Below are positions 7,902 through 17,071 of a stretch of DNA of 64,000 nucleotides, piece by piece. Every line of letters starts with the position of its first letter. Position 1 is the first letter of the stretch. The translations under genes and the position numbers were made by a program. Origin of the DNA: Bdellovibrionales bacterium (GTDB lineage: Bacteria; Bdellovibrionota; Bdellovibrionia; Bdellovibrionales; UBA1609). The stretch is taken from the NCBI GenBank assembly GCA_019637855.1, contig JAHBUX010000009.1:80153-144152 (forward strand), given 5' to 3'. The notes beneath the pieces were generated by a model. It saw only the letters and a list, made by a program, of their open reading frames with translations. It was not told the origin of the DNA and made no database searches.

Positions 7902-9958
7902 CTCCCAATCTCGAAAGCTTCCGACCGAAACTCAGAACCGGCCGAGTCATTCCACAGGGTTCGCGCATTATTTTTGAAACTGAAAATCCGTACAATCAGA
8001 TCGTCTTGCCCATGGCCCTGGCGGATTTGGTTCTCTTGTGCTCCGGTCAATTCAGCGTGCGTGAGATCGTCGACAAGGTTTACAAAAAACAAGGCGCTGT
8101 TCCGTTTCGCTCCATGCTGACCGCCATCCATCTTCTGCACCAAGGCGGCTTTTTTGAAAATGGCGATCAACTTGCACTGAGCCCGCACCTTCAATCTTGG
8201 ATGGAGCCGCGGCGCAGCCGCTGGCATCTGTCGTGGCGCTTTGGCCAACGCATAGCCGCCGCCCATCGCTCGCCTTTGGCTTTTTACTTTTTGACCCTCG
8301 GCCTTCTACTGACCTCGATCTTTGGTCTGCAGTTTTTCCCCGGCAATATTTTTGCCGACGCCCAAAGCTGGAGCAGTGAGAGAAGCTGGACGGAACTGAT
8401 GCTCGCACTGCTGGCGGCGAGTTCGGTGCTACAGACTTGGCGCTATCTGCTGTGCGGGATTCAGCTCCTACTCCTGACGTCCAAAGCCTACAACATGTCA
8501 CTGCGTTTGAGTCCTTGGGGCGTACATCTGCATGTGGGTGATGAGGCCAATGACCTATTCGAGAATCGCCTTTACACCTCGATGTTTCATATCAGCCAGA
8601 TCTTGGCCAGCTGGTCCCTGATCTTGATCGCCAGCCCCTTTGTTTCGAGTGATATCCTCCAGCCTTTGATTCTGACTGGCTCCCTGATTTCGTTTTGGGA
8701 ACTCAATCCGTTTCGTAGTAGTGAGGGCCGAAAACTGGTACGAGCGCTTTTGATTCCCACCGACCGTGACGTCATTTCTTGGCACTTCGACGCCGGTAAT
8801 CTTTTGCATTCCATCAATCCCGAAGGCGGCCGCAAAGACCAGGACTTTGCGCGCCTGTGCGCCATCTGGGGCGTGGTGTGGCTAAGTGGCTCATTCTTCC
8901 TCTTGTATCAGATTGCCAAGCAGTTCGGTGCCGGTGTTCTGGGACAGCTCACGCATGATTCCGACCATACTCTCGGCGCGTGGCTAGCCGTCGGAGCCTG
9001 GCTCGCCACTCTCTACTACTCCGTGCAGGCGATGGTTGAGATCCTGTTTCTCTCTGTGGTGCAACCCTACTGGGATGCGCTCATCGGAAGGATCAAGCGC
9101 CTGGCATTCCGCCCGCGCAAAGAATGGTCACAAGCTGAGGTGTTAAAAAACATCGAAGGCCTGCCTTTGTTTTCCCACTTTCACGAGCAATTCTTAGAGA
9201 AGATCGTGACCCACTCGCAAGTCGTTGAATACAACGACGGTCAAACCATCCTCCGCCAAGGCGATGCCGCTCGCGAACTCTACGTTTTACTCGAAGGTGA
9301 TGTCGAAGTGATCCGTCGCACCTCAAGCCTTACGGAAGACTGGGTCTCCATTATCTCGGCTCTTTCGGTTTTCGGTGAAGGTGCCCTGGTGGACGATACC
9401 CCGCGCGCAGCCCAGATCCTTGCGCGCCGTCGAGTCACAGTCCTTTGCGTTCCCGTTCATGCCATCCGTCAAGTGGCGTTGGAATCGCAATCCGTACGTC
9501 AACTGGAAGTGTTCCGTAACGCCATTATGGTGAATCAGTTCTTCGCCTCCTCACCGGTCTTTCGTAGCCTTTCAGTCTCGTCGATCGAGTTCCTATGTAG
9601 CCGCGGTACGCTCGAATATTTCGACGAGCAACAAACTGTGTTCAAACAGGGCGAGCGTGGCGACAGCCTGTATCTCATCTTGCGCGGAAGCGTGGATGTC
9701 GAGGTGCATGGCATGAACATCAAACGCCTGCGCCAAGGTAGTTTCTTTGGCGAGATCGCCCTGATTGCCAATATTCCTCGCACAGCCTCAATCATTGCCG
9801 CCGAACCATCAGTGTTTTTTAAGATCTCGTCGGACGCATTCTGGGAGGTCTTGGTCGAGCATATGGATCTCGGGGTCTTTATCGAAACCGTATCTGAAAC
9901 TCGATTGAAAGAAGACTTGGCCCTTGCCCCGCTCAAACGGGCCAGCGGTGACTCATAG
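7898..9958 (+). CDS. PqqD / decayed M50-like membrane protein with two cNMP-binding domains
   Basis: The 686-residue product has three parts. Residues about 1-95 resemble a PqqD-like peptide-binding module. Residues about 110-400 are hydrophobic and resemble the M50 'peptide zinc metalloprotease' core that normally follows a PqqD region, but the helix that should hold HExxH reads LLCGIQLLLLTSKAYN and has no His or Glu. The C-terminus has two CNB domains (about 425-540 and 548-660) with FGEGALVDDTPRAAQ and FFGEIALIANIPRTAS. The protein is therefore likely a non-proteolytic membrane receptor for cyclic nucleotides, ending the PilZ-PilZ operon. The M50 relation is inferred from layout and topology. 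Confidence 0.6.
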   Translation: MTPNLESFRPKLRTGRVIPQGSRIIFETENPYNQIVLPMALADLVLLCSGQFSVREIVDKVYKKQGAVPFRSMLTAIHLLHQGGFFENGDQLALSPHLQSWMEPRRSRWHLSWRFGQRIAAAHRSPLAFYFLTLGLLLTSIFGLQFFPGNIFADAQSWSSERSWTELMLALLAASSVLQTWRYLLCGIQLLLLTSKAYNMSLRLSPWGVHLHVGDEANDLFENRLYTSMFHISQILASWSLILIASPFVSSDILQPLILTGSLISFWELNPFRSSEGRKLVRALLIPTDRDVISWHFDAGNLLHSINPEGGRKDQDFARLCAIWGVVWLSGSFFLLYQIAKQFGAGVLGQLTHDSDHTLGAWLAVGAWLATLYYSVQAMVEILFLSVVQPYWDALIGRIKRLAFRPRKEWSQAEVLKNIEGLPLFSHFHEQFLEKIVTHSQVVEYNDGQTILRQGDAARELYVLLEGDVEVIRRTSSLTEDWVSIISALSVFGEGALVDDTPRAAQILARRRVTVLCVPVHAIRQVALESQSVRQLEVFRNAIMVNQFFASSPVFRSLSVSSIEFLCSRGTLEYFDEQQTVFKQGERGDSLYLILRGSVDVEVHGMNIKRLRQGSFFGEIALIANIPRTASIIAAEPSVFFKISSDAFWEVLVEHMDLGVFIETVSETRLKEDLALAPLKRASGDS

Positions 9959-10046
9959 TGAGACAGACCATTTCTCCACGCAAGCTTTTCACGCTCCAAT
10001 TCGGTACTCTGAAAAGAGTCACCCCCGCCGGTGAAGGAGCCCACGA

Positions 10047-11645
10047 GTGAAACGAAGCGTCCTGCGTTTTGCTTTGCCGATCACAGTCCTGATCGCGCTG
10101 CCAATGTCTTTCAACTCCTGCCAAGGCGGACTGCTCGGCAATGGCTTTATGGCCAAACAATCCTGCAAAGTCGGTCTAGAAAAAGGCATCGTCACCAAGA
10201 TGGCCTTCGATAGCAATATCACGCCACAACCCTTTGCCGCGGGCAAAGTAAACTTGGGCCCATCGTCCTCATCAGCCAACGGCAGTTTAAGCAAAGCCAC
10301 CGCGGCTCCTGATCTAAGTGCGGGTCGTCGGCTGGCTGTGATCTTAGACAACTCCTGCTTGGATCGCAGCCAGGCGACCGTCATCAGTCAGATGGCTATC
10401 GCTTCCGGGGAGCGCATGAGTGCTCTGAATCGCCAAGCCTATGAATGGAAATTAGAGCGCGCTTACACAGAAGAAGAGCTGAACACGCTTGCGGCCGCTG
10501 ATAGCTGTGTGGTGGGCGTGTCGTGGAACAAAGATTATAAGATCGCCGCCCTCACCTTTAACGACTCCAGCTTCTCGAACCAAGCCCATTTTCCCTCTGT
10601 GCGCGCGCAAGAAGCCTATAGCCTTTTTTATGGCAATGGGGGAGCCATGTCGACCACCACCGGAAATCCGGTCGTGATCGCTGTGGTGGATACGGGTATC
10701 GATTGGATGCACCCGGATTTGAAAAACAATCTGTGGGTACACTCGCAGGGCGTGGGCATTGACATCACCACATTGGGGACATCACTGGTGGACTTCAATC
10801 CCTTTGACGTCTCTGACTTCGGTCACGGAACACACGTCGCCGGATTGATCGCCGCTATCGCCAACAACAGTCAGGGCACTGTCGGCTTGATGCCCTATCG
10901 GGCCAAGCTCATGGCTATCAAAGTTTTTAAAAGAGAATCGAATGGAGATCTCTCGACCACCTCCAACTTCTTTTTCAATGCTCTGCAGTTCGCCTATTTG
11001 AACAATGCCGATGTGATCAATCTGAGCCTAGGTTCAGTGACTTCAGGCTCTGCCTCCGACCCTGTAGCCGAATCCGGCCTGGACGAAGCCCTTCAGCGTG
11101 GCGTGACGGTCACCACCGTGATCGGTAACGCCGATACCGGCAATGGCCAAAACATCGATGGCAATACCATGACCTCAATTCCCGGTATTTATGCGAGCAA
11201 AGCGGGCGTGGTGGGCGTCGGTTCTTATGATGTAGCCAGCGGCGGCAAGAGTTACTTCAGTCACTATAGCACCACCTATGCCGAGATCGCCGCTCCAGGC
11301 GCGGAGTCGTCTGGCACAGGCATCTATTCGACTTTGCCCACCGCTCAAGGCTCCTATGGCCGCCTTTCAGGCACCAGTCAGTCGGCACCGCTTGTTGCCG
11401 CCGCTGCCGGCTTGACTATCGGTTTGATTCGCAACGCGTATGGGATTGATCCGACTCCAGCCGAAGTTGAGCGTTTGCTTCTCACTTCAGCGGTTAAGAG
11501 CACAGCACTCACCACCTACTTTAAGAATGGCAATCGTTTGGACTTGCTGAACCTCGCGCAAAAGATCAATACGGATTACCCCAACACGCGCGTCACCAGC
11601 ACAGCGGGTCCACCGCAGCTTGGCGCCAATTCACCTTGTCCATAA
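10047..11645 (+). CDS. Subtilisin-like S8 serine protease, secreted or lipoprotein
   Basis: The start is the GTG at 10047, with GGAG 5-10 bases upstream. The 532-residue product has an N-terminal signal ending at FNSC, which could be a lipobox. The peptidase domain has Asp215 in VVDTGID, His260 in GHGTHVAG, an oxyanion Asn in VIGNAD, and Ser444 in SGTSQSAP, so it looks active. A prodomain-like stretch lies at about 30-190. It is one of two S8 proteases in the window and would act outside the cytoplasm. Its last 15 bases overlap the convergent pterin-synthase-like gene. Confidence 0.9.
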   Translation: MKRSVLRFALPITVLIALPMSFNSCQGGLLGNGFMAKQSCKVGLEKGIVTKMAFDSNITPQPFAAGKVNLGPSSSSANGSLSKATAAPDLSAGRRLAVILDNSCLDRSQATVISQMAIASGERMSALNRQAYEWKLERAYTEEELNTLAAADSCVVGVSWNKDYKIAALTFNDSSFSNQAHFPSVRAQEAYSLFYGNGGAMSTTTGNPVVIAVVDTGIDWMHPDLKNNLWVHSQGVGIDITTLGTSLVDFNPFDVSDFGHGTHVAGLIAAIANNSQGTVGLMPYRAKLMAIKVFKRESNGDLSTTSNFFFNALQFAYLNNADVINLSLGSVTSGSASDPVAESGLDEALQRGVTVTTVIGNADTGNGQNIDGNTMTSIPGIYASKAGVVGVGSYDVASGGKSYFSHYSTTYAEIAAPGAESSGTGIYSTLPTAQGSYGRLSGTSQSAPLVAAAAGLTIGLIRNAYGIDPTPAEVERLLLTSAVKSTALTTYFKNGNRLDLLNLAQKINTDYPNTRVTSTAGPPQLGANSPCP

Positions 11646-11963
11646 GACGCTGTAACCGTCACCGCGACTGAGACGCACACGCGTCAGCGCGTGCACCCCC
11701 GCCGTGATCAACTCTTCCGCCAACCACTCCGCTAAGGCGGGAAGCGTAGGCGCGATTCCCAAATCCACGTCTACTCCTACAGCTCGATGATCAATGCGGT
11801 CGACGATCTGGCGAATGAGTTTTTTAATCTCCGGGTCAGCAGCGGACGAGTCCGCACGGCAGTAGGCCTCGACCACACAATTAAAACCCTGGCCGTAAGG
11901 CGCAGTCGTGGCCGGCCCTAGAGCCAAAGAGATATGAAATTTCTGGCCAATTTCCGGTGTCAT
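11631..11963 (-). CDS. 6-pyruvoyl-tetrahydropterin synthase/QueD-like protein, zinc ligands lost
   Basis: The ATG at 11963 is preferred to a TTG at 12011, which has no ribosome site. The 110-residue product follows the PTPS/QueD fold: FHISLALG, a strand (FNCVVEAYC), a helix ending in VDRIDHRAVG that keeps the Asp-His pair, and PTLPALAEWLAEEL in the place of the family's PTAEN helix. The zinc site is gone: the family's HGHNY position reads YGQGFNC, and the late catalytic Glu is absent. It is therefore probably a pseudo-enzyme or a member with a changed reaction. It lies between two secreted peptidases and has no obvious pathway partners. Confidence 0.55.
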   Translation of the reverse strand: MTPEIGQKFHISLALGPATTAPYGQGFNCVVEAYCRADSSAADPEIKKLIRQIVDRIDHRAVGVDVDLGIAPTLPALAEWLAEELITAGVHALTRVRLSRGDGYSVLWTR

Positions 11964-12016
11964 CCACCGCGTGCTATCACGAGGTTTGACTAGGGTAAAG
12001 AGCTCCCCCAATATAG

Positions 12017-12898
12017 ATGTATATGCATTCTTTTTTATTTCTCCTAGCCCTGAGTTTCGGGGTCTATGCGACGGACAAGACGCCCGAGGTCGCAGCCCCT
12101 GTGCCGCCGGTCACCACGGTCCCGACTCTGGCCGAGACGTGTCTCGCCCATATGAAGTCCATTCCGGGCTCTTATTCTATCGAAGAAATGAAAGGCGTCT
12201 GCGCCAAGATCAAACAGATGGATGGCTGCGAGAGCGTAAAGGGCGCACCGATCTACTACTACGAACGCATCGGTTCGAACAAAAATCCAAAACGCATTTT
12301 CGCAAAATCTCTAATTCATGGCGATGAAACTTTGGCCGGCACCGTGGCCCGCGCCTGGATGCTGCGCTTGGAAAAGATCGAGCCGCGCAATTCGTGGCGC
12401 GTGATTCCGGTGGCCAATCCGGATGGCTGGAAGGCCAAGACTCGCACCAATGCGCACGGCGTGGACTTGAACCGCAATTTCCCCACCAAGAACTGGGACG
12501 TTGAGGCCTTAGGTTATTGGAAAAAGAAGATGCGTAGCGACCCTCGCCGCAATCCAGGCCCCGAATCCGCAAGCGAACCTGAAACCAAGTGCTTGATCAA
12601 AAACTTTGAAGAGTTCAACCCGGACTTCATCATCTCCGTGCATACTCCGCTTGGAGTTTTGGATTTGGACGGACCTAAGCTCGCCCCACCCGCCTTCCGC
12701 CCCTTACCCTGGACTTCGTTGGGCAATTTCCCCGGAAGCCTTGGCCGCTATATGTGGGCAGACAAGAAAGTTCCGGTGTTGACGATTGAGCTTAAAGGCA
12801 ATGAGGACGTGGATAAGCTCGAAGCTTTTGATCGTCTGCAGGATATTTCGGGCACAATCGCCATTCAGGCGGATCAGGTAAAGAATAAGAAAAATTAA
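12017..12898 (+). CDS. Secreted M14 zinc carboxypeptidase (murein tripeptide amidase-like)
   Basis: The 293-residue product has a signal peptide (about residues 1-19) and an M14 domain. Zinc ligands are His101 and Glu104 (HGDE) and His209 (SVHTP). NPDG at 134-137 and Arg153 in GVDLNRNF bind substrate, and the catalytic Glu258 is in VLTIELKG. This short HGDE-type group is closest to MpaA/Csd4-like enzymes that trim peptidoglycan stem peptides, so a wall-remodelling role is likely. Start could also be the ATG at 12023. It is divergent from the pterin-synthase-like gene and ends at apt. Confidence 0.85.
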   Translation: MYMHSFLFLLALSFGVYATDKTPEVAAPVPPVTTVPTLAETCLAHMKSIPGSYSIEEMKGVCAKIKQMDGCESVKGAPIYYYERIGSNKNPKRIFAKSLIHGDETLAGTVARAWMLRLEKIEPRNSWRVIPVANPDGWKAKTRTNAHGVDLNRNFPTKNWDVEALGYWKKKMRSDPRRNPGPESASEPETKCLIKNFEEFNPDFIISVHTPLGVLDLDGPKLAPPAFRPLPWTSLGNFPGSLGRYMWADKKVPVLTIELKGNEDVDKLEAFDRLQDISGTIAIQADQVKNKKN

Positions 12899-13416
12899 AG
12901 GCGAATCAGGGCGTCCGCAGAACTCTTCAGTTTCTGACGCCCATTCAAGAACCCCAGCTCCAACAAAAACACCGAGCCAGTCACCGTTGCGCCGGTTTCC
13001 GTGCACAGCACTTCCGCGGCTGCAGCGGTGCCTCCGGTGGCCAACACATCATCGACAATGCACACGCGATCCTCATTTGATAGAGCATCCACGTGAATCT
13101 GCAAAGTGTCGCGGCCGTACTCAAGATCATAGGAGTGCGAGAAGGTTGAGTAAGGCAGCTTACCGGGCTTGCGAATCAACACCAGGCCCAAGCCCCGCCG
13201 CATGGCCACCGCCGCGCCCAATAAAAAACCACGGCTTTCAATGGACGCAAGTTTCGTGGTACCTGCAGGAATTCGCTCAGCCAGATGATCCGCCAACGAA
13301 GCAAAGGCCGCCGCATCAGACAAAACGGGAGTGATATCTTTAAACAGAATTCCTGGTTTAGGGAAATCGGGGACATCGCGGATCAGACTGTGGATTTGCT
13401 CCACACTCAGCTTCAC
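12895..13416 (-). CDS. apt: Adenine phosphoribosyltransferase
   Basis: The 173-residue product is a full-length APRT that salvages adenine to AMP with PRPP in the cytosol. The PRPP-binding loop is VCIVDDVLATGGTAAAA at about residues 117-133, and FPKPGILFKDITPVL near the N-terminus is the family signature. It is the last gene of a minus-strand run (leucine dehydrogenase, yfgM-like, bamB-like, lipoprotein, apt) and overlaps the small lipoprotein gene before it by 4 bp. Its end overlaps the convergent M14 gene by 4 bp. Confidence 0.95.
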   Translation of the reverse strand: MKLSVEQIHSLIRDVPDFPKPGILFKDITPVLSDAAAFASLADHLAERIPAGTTKLASIESRGFLLGAAVAMRRGLGLVLIRKPGKLPYSTFSHSYDLEYGRDTLQIHVDALSNEDRVCIVDDVLATGGTAAAAEVLCTETGATVTGSVFLLELGFLNGRQKLKSSADALIRL

Positions 13417-13802
13417 TCAAAGCTCCACTTTTTAAAGCCCTTGCTCTCGGCCTTCTTCAAATCCTTCGATGGGATCTCATAGACATTGGCTATACCGGTG
13501 GCCGATCCACACACCTGAATGTGCATCAAACCGTCGGGCTTTTTCACGGACGAGAAGATCGTAATTCCTTGCAGCTCTTTAGCCATCACTTCAACCGCTA
13601 CAGGCTTGCCCATCTTACACTGCAAACTGCCGTCATACTTATAGACAAAAACGCGGTCACCAGCGACCGCAGGCGTTTGCGTGACATCGGTCGCTTCGAG
13701 CGGTTTGGCTTCCGCCGGAGGCGTGGCCGGGTGCCGACAATGTCCCTGCGCGCAGCCCAACAATCCCACCAGCATAAAAAATGAAAGAGACTTTACTGCC
13801 AT
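13413..13802 (-). CDS. Small unknown lipoprotein
   Basis: The start chosen is the ATG at 13802, because AAGGA lies 8 bases upstream; a longer frame to 13829 lacks such a site. The 129-residue product has a lipoprotein signal with lipobox LLGC, then CAQGHC, a Pro/Ala-rich spacer, and a compact domain with two further Cys (SLQCKMG and IQVCGSA) that could form a disulfide. I do not recognise the family. It overlaps the bamB-like gene by 10 bp, so it may be a BAM-associated lipoprotein; that is inference from position. Confidence 0.6.
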   Translation of the reverse strand: MAVKSLSFFMLVGLLGCAQGHCRHPATPPAEAKPLEATDVTQTPAVAGDRVFVYKYDGSLQCKMGKPVAVEVMAKELQGITIFSSVKKPDGLMHIQVCGSATGIANVYEIPSKDLKKAESKGFKKWSFE

Positions 13803-14920
13803 GGCCAATCCTTCGCGTAACGTTTCCAATTCACCTGCAATGCAAACAGGTTGGCATCGGTCGACATAAAGTAAACCTCGCTGCTCTTAGTATCCACAGT
13901 GACGCGCGAGGTGACACCACGGCCAGGAGCGAACTCGCCCAAAAAGTCGCCAGTGCGCGGATCTAGAAAGCGCAGAGCACCATCCATTTCACCCACCATC
14001 AAGACACCCTTGAACAAGGTGGGCGAAGTGGCGATACCGAGCGGGTTGTCTTTTTGCCAGATGACTTTCCCAGTAGCTTTTTCGACCGCCATGGTCTTGC
14101 CCGAACTGGAGGAGTAGTAAAGCGTTCCACCTTCACGCAAAACTTCGTCGTAACCGCCATCATCCAAGTTCCACACCACTTTGCCGTCGGCCGCATTCAC
14201 CGCATAGAGAGAGCCGTCATAGCTCGACACGTAGGCCGTGTCGCCATCGATCACCGGACTAGCGTCCACGTCACGAAAGCGCTTGTTGCGATTCAAATTG
14301 GTTTCCCATACCAAACTACCGGAAGACTTATTCAAGCCCACCAAGGAGCCATCAGAAAATCCAATCAACACCAAATCACCGTAGAGTGCCGGCATAGAAC
14401 CGCCACGTACGGAGAGGTTTCCAGCCTCGCGGCGGTTGTATAGCCACAAGAGCTTGCCGGATTTTGCGTTGAGGGCATGCGCTACATTGTTACCACCGAG
14501 CACATAGAGAACGCCGCCGTAAACTAGCGGACGAGCCAAACCCTCGGCTTTTAAAGGGTAAGTCCACAGCACGCGACCCGAGTCCGGATAAACCGCGTAG
14601 AGCTGACCATCACCGGCACCAAAATAAAGGATGTCGTCGGCGATAAAGGCGCCGCCTTCGCAACCGCCGTGGATATTCAAACGCCAACGCTCATTGCCGT
14701 TGGCGCGATCATAAGCCACCACACCATCAATAGAATTGCCGGTGATAATGAGCTTTTCCGTGAGAATGGGGGCAAAACGGTGAATCAGACGTCCGCCCAG
14801 ATACTCCTCGTTCAAAGTGCTACGAGCCCACTTGCGCTCAATCACCAGTTGATTGGGCTTGCTTTGCACCATCGAACACGCGCTGAGACTGATCGTAAGC
14901 AGACAGAAAAGTATCCGCAT
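13793..14920 (-). CDS. bamB: BamB-like PQQ-repeat beta-propeller lipoprotein
   Basis: The ATG at 14920 begins a clear lipoprotein signal (lipobox LSAC); the longer frame upstream lies inside yfgM. The 375-residue product has a run of PQQ-type blades with motifs such as GRVLWTYPL, GKLLWLYN, GSLVWETN, GKVVWNLD and GKVIWQKD, which match an eight-bladed propeller. BamB is the outer-membrane lipoprotein that helps BamA fold beta-barrel proteins. The upstream yfgM-like neighbour is the same partner found beside bamB in E. coli, which strengthens the call. Confidence 0.85.
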   Translation of the reverse strand: MRILFCLLTISLSACSMVQSKPNQLVIERKWARSTLNEEYLGGRLIHRFAPILTEKLIITGNSIDGVVAYDRANGNERWRLNIHGGCEGGAFIADDILYFGAGDGQLYAVYPDSGRVLWTYPLKAEGLARPLVYGGVLYVLGGNNVAHALNAKSGKLLWLYNRREAGNLSVRGGSMPALYGDLVLIGFSDGSLVGLNKSSGSLVWETNLNRNKRFRDVDASPVIDGDTAYVSSYDGSLYAVNAADGKVVWNLDDGGYDEVLREGGTLYYSSSSGKTMAVEKATGKVIWQKDNPLGIATSPTLFKGVLMVGEMDGALRFLDPRTGDFLGEFAPGRGVTSRVTVDTKSSEVYFMSTDANLFALQVNWKRYAKDWPWQ

Positions 14921-14921
14921 C

Positions 14922-15719
14922 TTATCCCTGTTGTGGTTTGAGTTCGAGCAAGCGTAGGTACTGTTGCGCGCTAGTCGAAGCTTCGCTGCCCGGGAAGTCA
15001 CGGCCCACTTTCTCATAAGTCTGCTTGGCTTTGTCAGCCTGACCTTTGAGTTCGTAAGCCACGCCCAGCTTCAACATCGCTTCCGGATGAAAGGCGCCTA
15101 AGTTCTTAGCGTCCACTACGCTCTGATAGGCTTTGGCTGCATCGTCGTACTTTTGGTTCTCCATAAACACCAAACCCTGGTGCATCAGATAAAAACCCCC
15201 GAGAATATCGCGATAGCTGGGCTTATAGCTGACCAGCTCTAGGACTGTCAGCGCTTCCGGGTACTGCTTCTGCTGCAGGAGAAACGACGATAGATTCATA
15301 GCCGACATCAGTCCGGCTTTGGTGCCGCCCTGGCGCTTCACTTCACTTTTTAGCTTCTCTACCAAGGGAGCAAAGTCCTTGGCGTAGTCGACCGGGCGAA
15401 CGGACTCGGGCTTAGCCACGCTCTTCGCTTTAGTCGACAGCCCCGCAAGCTCTTGCATAGCTTTGGCGCGCTCTTCACGAACAGAGGTTTCGGCCTTTCT
15501 AAGCTCCGCTTCCGGCGCATACAGGGCCTCCGCCGCTTTGCTTTCCACATGACTTTGGTAGTAACCGTAAGCCACCCAAACCACACCGACGACGATCAAA
15601 ACACCAAATAAGGCGCCCACAGCGCCGGCGTTCTTCTCGATCCAATGAAACGCGCGATCGCTCACGGAATGAAACAAATCCGGTCCCTTGAGTTCTTTTT
15701 TATCCATTTTCACTGCCAT
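14922..15719 (-). CDS. YfgM-like membrane-anchored TPR protein
   Basis: The 265-residue product has a cytosolic start, one transmembrane helix at about residues 31-53 (VGALFGVLIVVGVVWVAYGYY), and a periplasmic part rich in helical TPR-like repeats (AEALYAPEAELRKAE, YDDAAKAYQSVV, FHPEAMLKLGVAYELKGQADKA). This layout matches YfgM, a Sec-translocon-associated periplasmic chaperone partner. Its stop is one base from the bamB-like start, and leucine dehydrogenase lies 6 bp upstream. Confidence 0.75.
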   Translation of the reverse strand: MAVKMDKKELKGPDLFHSVSDRAFHWIEKNAGAVGALFGVLIVVGVVWVAYGYYQSHVESKAAEALYAPEAELRKAETSVREERAKAMQELAGLSTKAKSVAKPESVRPVDYAKDFAPLVEKLKSEVKRQGGTKAGLMSAMNLSSFLLQQKQYPEALTVLELVSYKPSYRDILGGFYLMHQGLVFMENQKYDDAAKAYQSVVDAKNLGAFHPEAMLKLGVAYELKGQADKAKQTYEKVGRDFPGSEASTSAQQYLRLLELKPQQG

Positions 15720-15725
15720 CCACTC

Positions 15726-16847
15726 CTACTTCTGCCGACTGGTCATTTCTTTTAAGGTCGAAAACGGGCGCGCCATACGACCATGATGGTGCTGACGCAG
15801 ATTCGCGATCGACTTGATGCGCTTTTCCGCCAAACGATCCGCCGCCCGATGGGTGGCGATGTTCTCTTCGCGTGAAATGCGATAAACTTGCATGAGATTG
15901 TCATACACCTGCGTGGTTTTTTCAAAGGCGCGATCACGCGAATAGCCTTCGAGCTCCACAAAAACGTTCATGAGCCCGCCCGCATTAATCACATAGTCGG
16001 GAGCGTAAAGCACTCCCATCTCGAGCAAAGCGTCGCCGTGCCGGTGTTCAGCCAACTGATTGTTAGCGCCACCCGCCACGATCTTGCATTTGAGCTTGGA
16101 TATAGTTTGATCGTTGATGCCTGCACCCAAAGCACAAGGAGCAAAAACATCACATTCGCTGGTCACGATCTGCTCCGGATCCACCGCGCTGAGACCGAAC
16201 TTGTCGCAGACGCTCTTCACCTTGTCTTTGTCGATATCAGCCACCGTCACCTGGGCACCCTCTTTAACCAAGTACTCGACCAGATGATGCCCAACGTTGC
16301 CTAGACCCTGTACGGCTACGCGCACGCCTTTGAGCGAATCCGATTTTAGCTTCTCTTTCACTGAAGCCTTAATACCCATCAAAACACCGTGGGCGGTGAA
16401 TGGCGAGGGATCGCCTGAACCACCGAAAGACACCGGAATACCGGTGACATAGGGGGTTTCCATAAACACATAGGCCATATCATGCACCGTGGTACCGACA
16501 TCTTCGGCGGTGATGTACTTGCCATTCAACGAGTTCACATAGGCACCGAAGGTACGAAACAACGCTTCGGTCTTGTCCTTTTTAGGATCACCGATGATCA
16601 CAGCTTTACCACCGCCTAGGTTAAGACCTGCGGCCGAGGCCTTGTAGGTCATACCTTTGGACAAACGCAACACGTCCACCAAGGCGTCCTCTTCGCTCTT
16701 GTAGGGCCACATCCGGGTACCACCAAGAGCCGGTCCAAGAGTCGTGTTATGAACAGCGATAATCGCCTTTAAACCACAGTCTTTATCATGGCAGTACACG
16801 ATCTGTTCGTGCTCGCCGTGCTTTTCTAGAAGCTCAAACGTAAGCAA
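15726..16847 (-). CDS. ldh: Leucine dehydrogenase (Glu/Leu/Phe/Val dehydrogenase family)
   Basis: The 373-residue product is full length for NAD-dependent leucine/branched-chain amino acid dehydrogenases, which deaminate Leu, Val and Ile to 2-oxo acids. GGGKAVI with the catalytic lysine lies near residue 80, and the Rossmann loop is VAVQGLGNVGHHL. NLGGGKAVIIGDP is the usual family signature. A strong GGAGGGA ribosome site precedes the ATG. Branched-chain amino acid breakdown fits a protein-eating lifestyle and can supply branched acyl primers. Leu against Phe or Val preference cannot be settled here. Confidence 0.88.
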   Translation of the reverse strand: MLTFELLEKHGEHEQIVYCHDKDCGLKAIIAVHNTTLGPALGGTRMWPYKSEEDALVDVLRLSKGMTYKASAAGLNLGGGKAVIIGDPKKDKTEALFRTFGAYVNSLNGKYITAEDVGTTVHDMAYVFMETPYVTGIPVSFGGSGDPSPFTAHGVLMGIKASVKEKLKSDSLKGVRVAVQGLGNVGHHLVEYLVKEGAQVTVADIDKDKVKSVCDKFGLSAVDPEQIVTSECDVFAPCALGAGINDQTISKLKCKIVAGGANNQLAEHRHGDALLEMGVLYAPDYVINAGGLMNVFVELEGYSRDRAFEKTTQVYDNLMQVYRISREENIATHRAADRLAEKRIKSIANLRQHHHGRMARPFSTLKEMTSRQK

Positions 16848-16961
16848 AGGAAGTCCCTCCGAATTTTTTTGGCTCGAGTGAGAATAAAGGCTCTAAAATG
16901 CTGAGCCAAGCAAAAAGGCAGCGGGCCGATGGCGCGGACCATCATTAAAAAACCCATGGAT

Positions 16962-16980
16962 TTGCCTTATTTAGAGGCAA
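16962..16980. promoter_or_regulatory. Inverted repeat between leucine dehydrogenase and desaturase genes
   Basis: TTGCCT and AGGCAA face each other across 7 bases, in the 224-bp gap between two divergent genes. It could be an operator for either gene. No regulator is known. Confidence 0.3.
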
Positions 16981-17071
16981 CGTCGGGCGGCTGCCGCGGG
17001 AGGTCAACAGGGCTCTGTTAGGGAAATGTCGAAGCTGTAAACAATATTAGATCTAATTCCGATAAGAGATC

